From: Bacteroides sp.
Lineage (GTDB): Bacteria > Bacteroidota > Bacteroidia > Bacteroidales > Bacteroidaceae
NCBI GenBank assembly: GCA_021202275.1
Contig: JAJQDI010000015.1
Location: 410,637-474,636, forward strand
Direction: 5' to 3'
DNA length: 64,000 nt
How positions within the stretch are numbered: the stretch's first letter is position 1; each line of letters starts with the position of its first letter. This document shows, piece by piece, positions 63,971 to 64,000 of the stretch. The notes under the pieces were generated by a model, which saw nothing but the letters and a program-made list of their open reading frames with translations, was not told where the DNA came from and made no database searches. The position numbers were made by a program, and so were the translations under genes.

Positions 63971-64000
63971 AACCGTAAATCGTAAATTGATAACTCGTAA
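63971..64000. repeat. TTTACGA-type repeat at the right edge
   Basis: AACCGTAAATCGTAAATTGA followed by AACTCGTAA at the very end of the window; the same family as 459-500 and 9501-9541, cut by the window edge. Confidence 0.5.

Overview
The window looks like a chromosomal segment of a Bacteroidales bacterium, Bacteroides- or Parabacteroides-like. The species is not determinable from sequence alone. The evidence is: a fused MurF-Alr protein, a SusC/SusD pair, surface lipoproteins with acidic residues after the lipid cysteine, and repeated TAnnTTTG minus-7 promoter boxes, several with a TTTG box 19-20 bp upstream, which is the Bacteroidetes housekeeping promoter form. I saw no tRNA, rRNA, CRISPR array, transposase or integrase gene.

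Layout. 1-18.5 kb is mostly housekeeping: a partial small membrane protein, GSCFA protein and MurF-Alr on the minus strand, a membrane-fused PstS-like protein, then dxs-trkA-trkH. At 11.4-13.7 kb is a tandem pair of collagen-like, phage-tail-fibre-like proteins with an identical 558-bp stem. The second is broken by one nonsense codon at a glycine position. A TonB-dependent receptor and a beta-helix surface lipoprotein follow (14.0-18.4 kb).

18.5-41.9 kb is a minus-strand polysaccharide utilization locus for beta-mannan (galacto/glucomannan). Surface steps: SusC/SusD, two surface glycan-binding lipoproteins, two GH26 and one GH5 mannanase, a GH5 endoglucanase-like enzyme, a GH27 alpha-galactosidase and a CE7 esterase. 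Uptake and cytoplasmic steps: GPH symporter, mannobiose 2-epimerase (AGE family) and GH130 mannosylglucose phosphorylase, so beta-1,4-mannobiose becomes mannosyl-glucose and then mannose-1-phosphate plus glucose. A GH3 enzyme trims oligosaccharides. No sensor or regulator for this locus lies in the window.

42-64 kb is mixed: aldo-keto reductase, a 2-kb relic zone (frameshifted DUF4373-like pseudogene, orphan promoter, nested repeats), a signal-less GH13 with an SDR, a second SDR, small zinc-ribbon and GNAT proteins, a MltD-like transglycosylase with a voltage-gated K+ channel, an S41 protease, a TIGR03916/TIGR03915 radical-SAM pair, a DKNYY repeat protein, a YkgJ-type cysteine-cluster protein, a metallophosphoesterase and an amidase.

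Unexplained structure. (1) Several families of intergenic repeats built on 7-nt units (TTTACGA and TAAGTTT), an AGAACAAAAGAACATA module and GAGACGCACG palindromes are nested in one another; some supply the last codons and stop codon of neighbouring genes. (2) Two minus-strand leaders have a promoter followed by terminators before the gene. The one at 60.74-60.95 kb has mutually exclusive helices and looks like a regulatory RNA. (3) Three tandem promoter copies precede the YkgJ gene.
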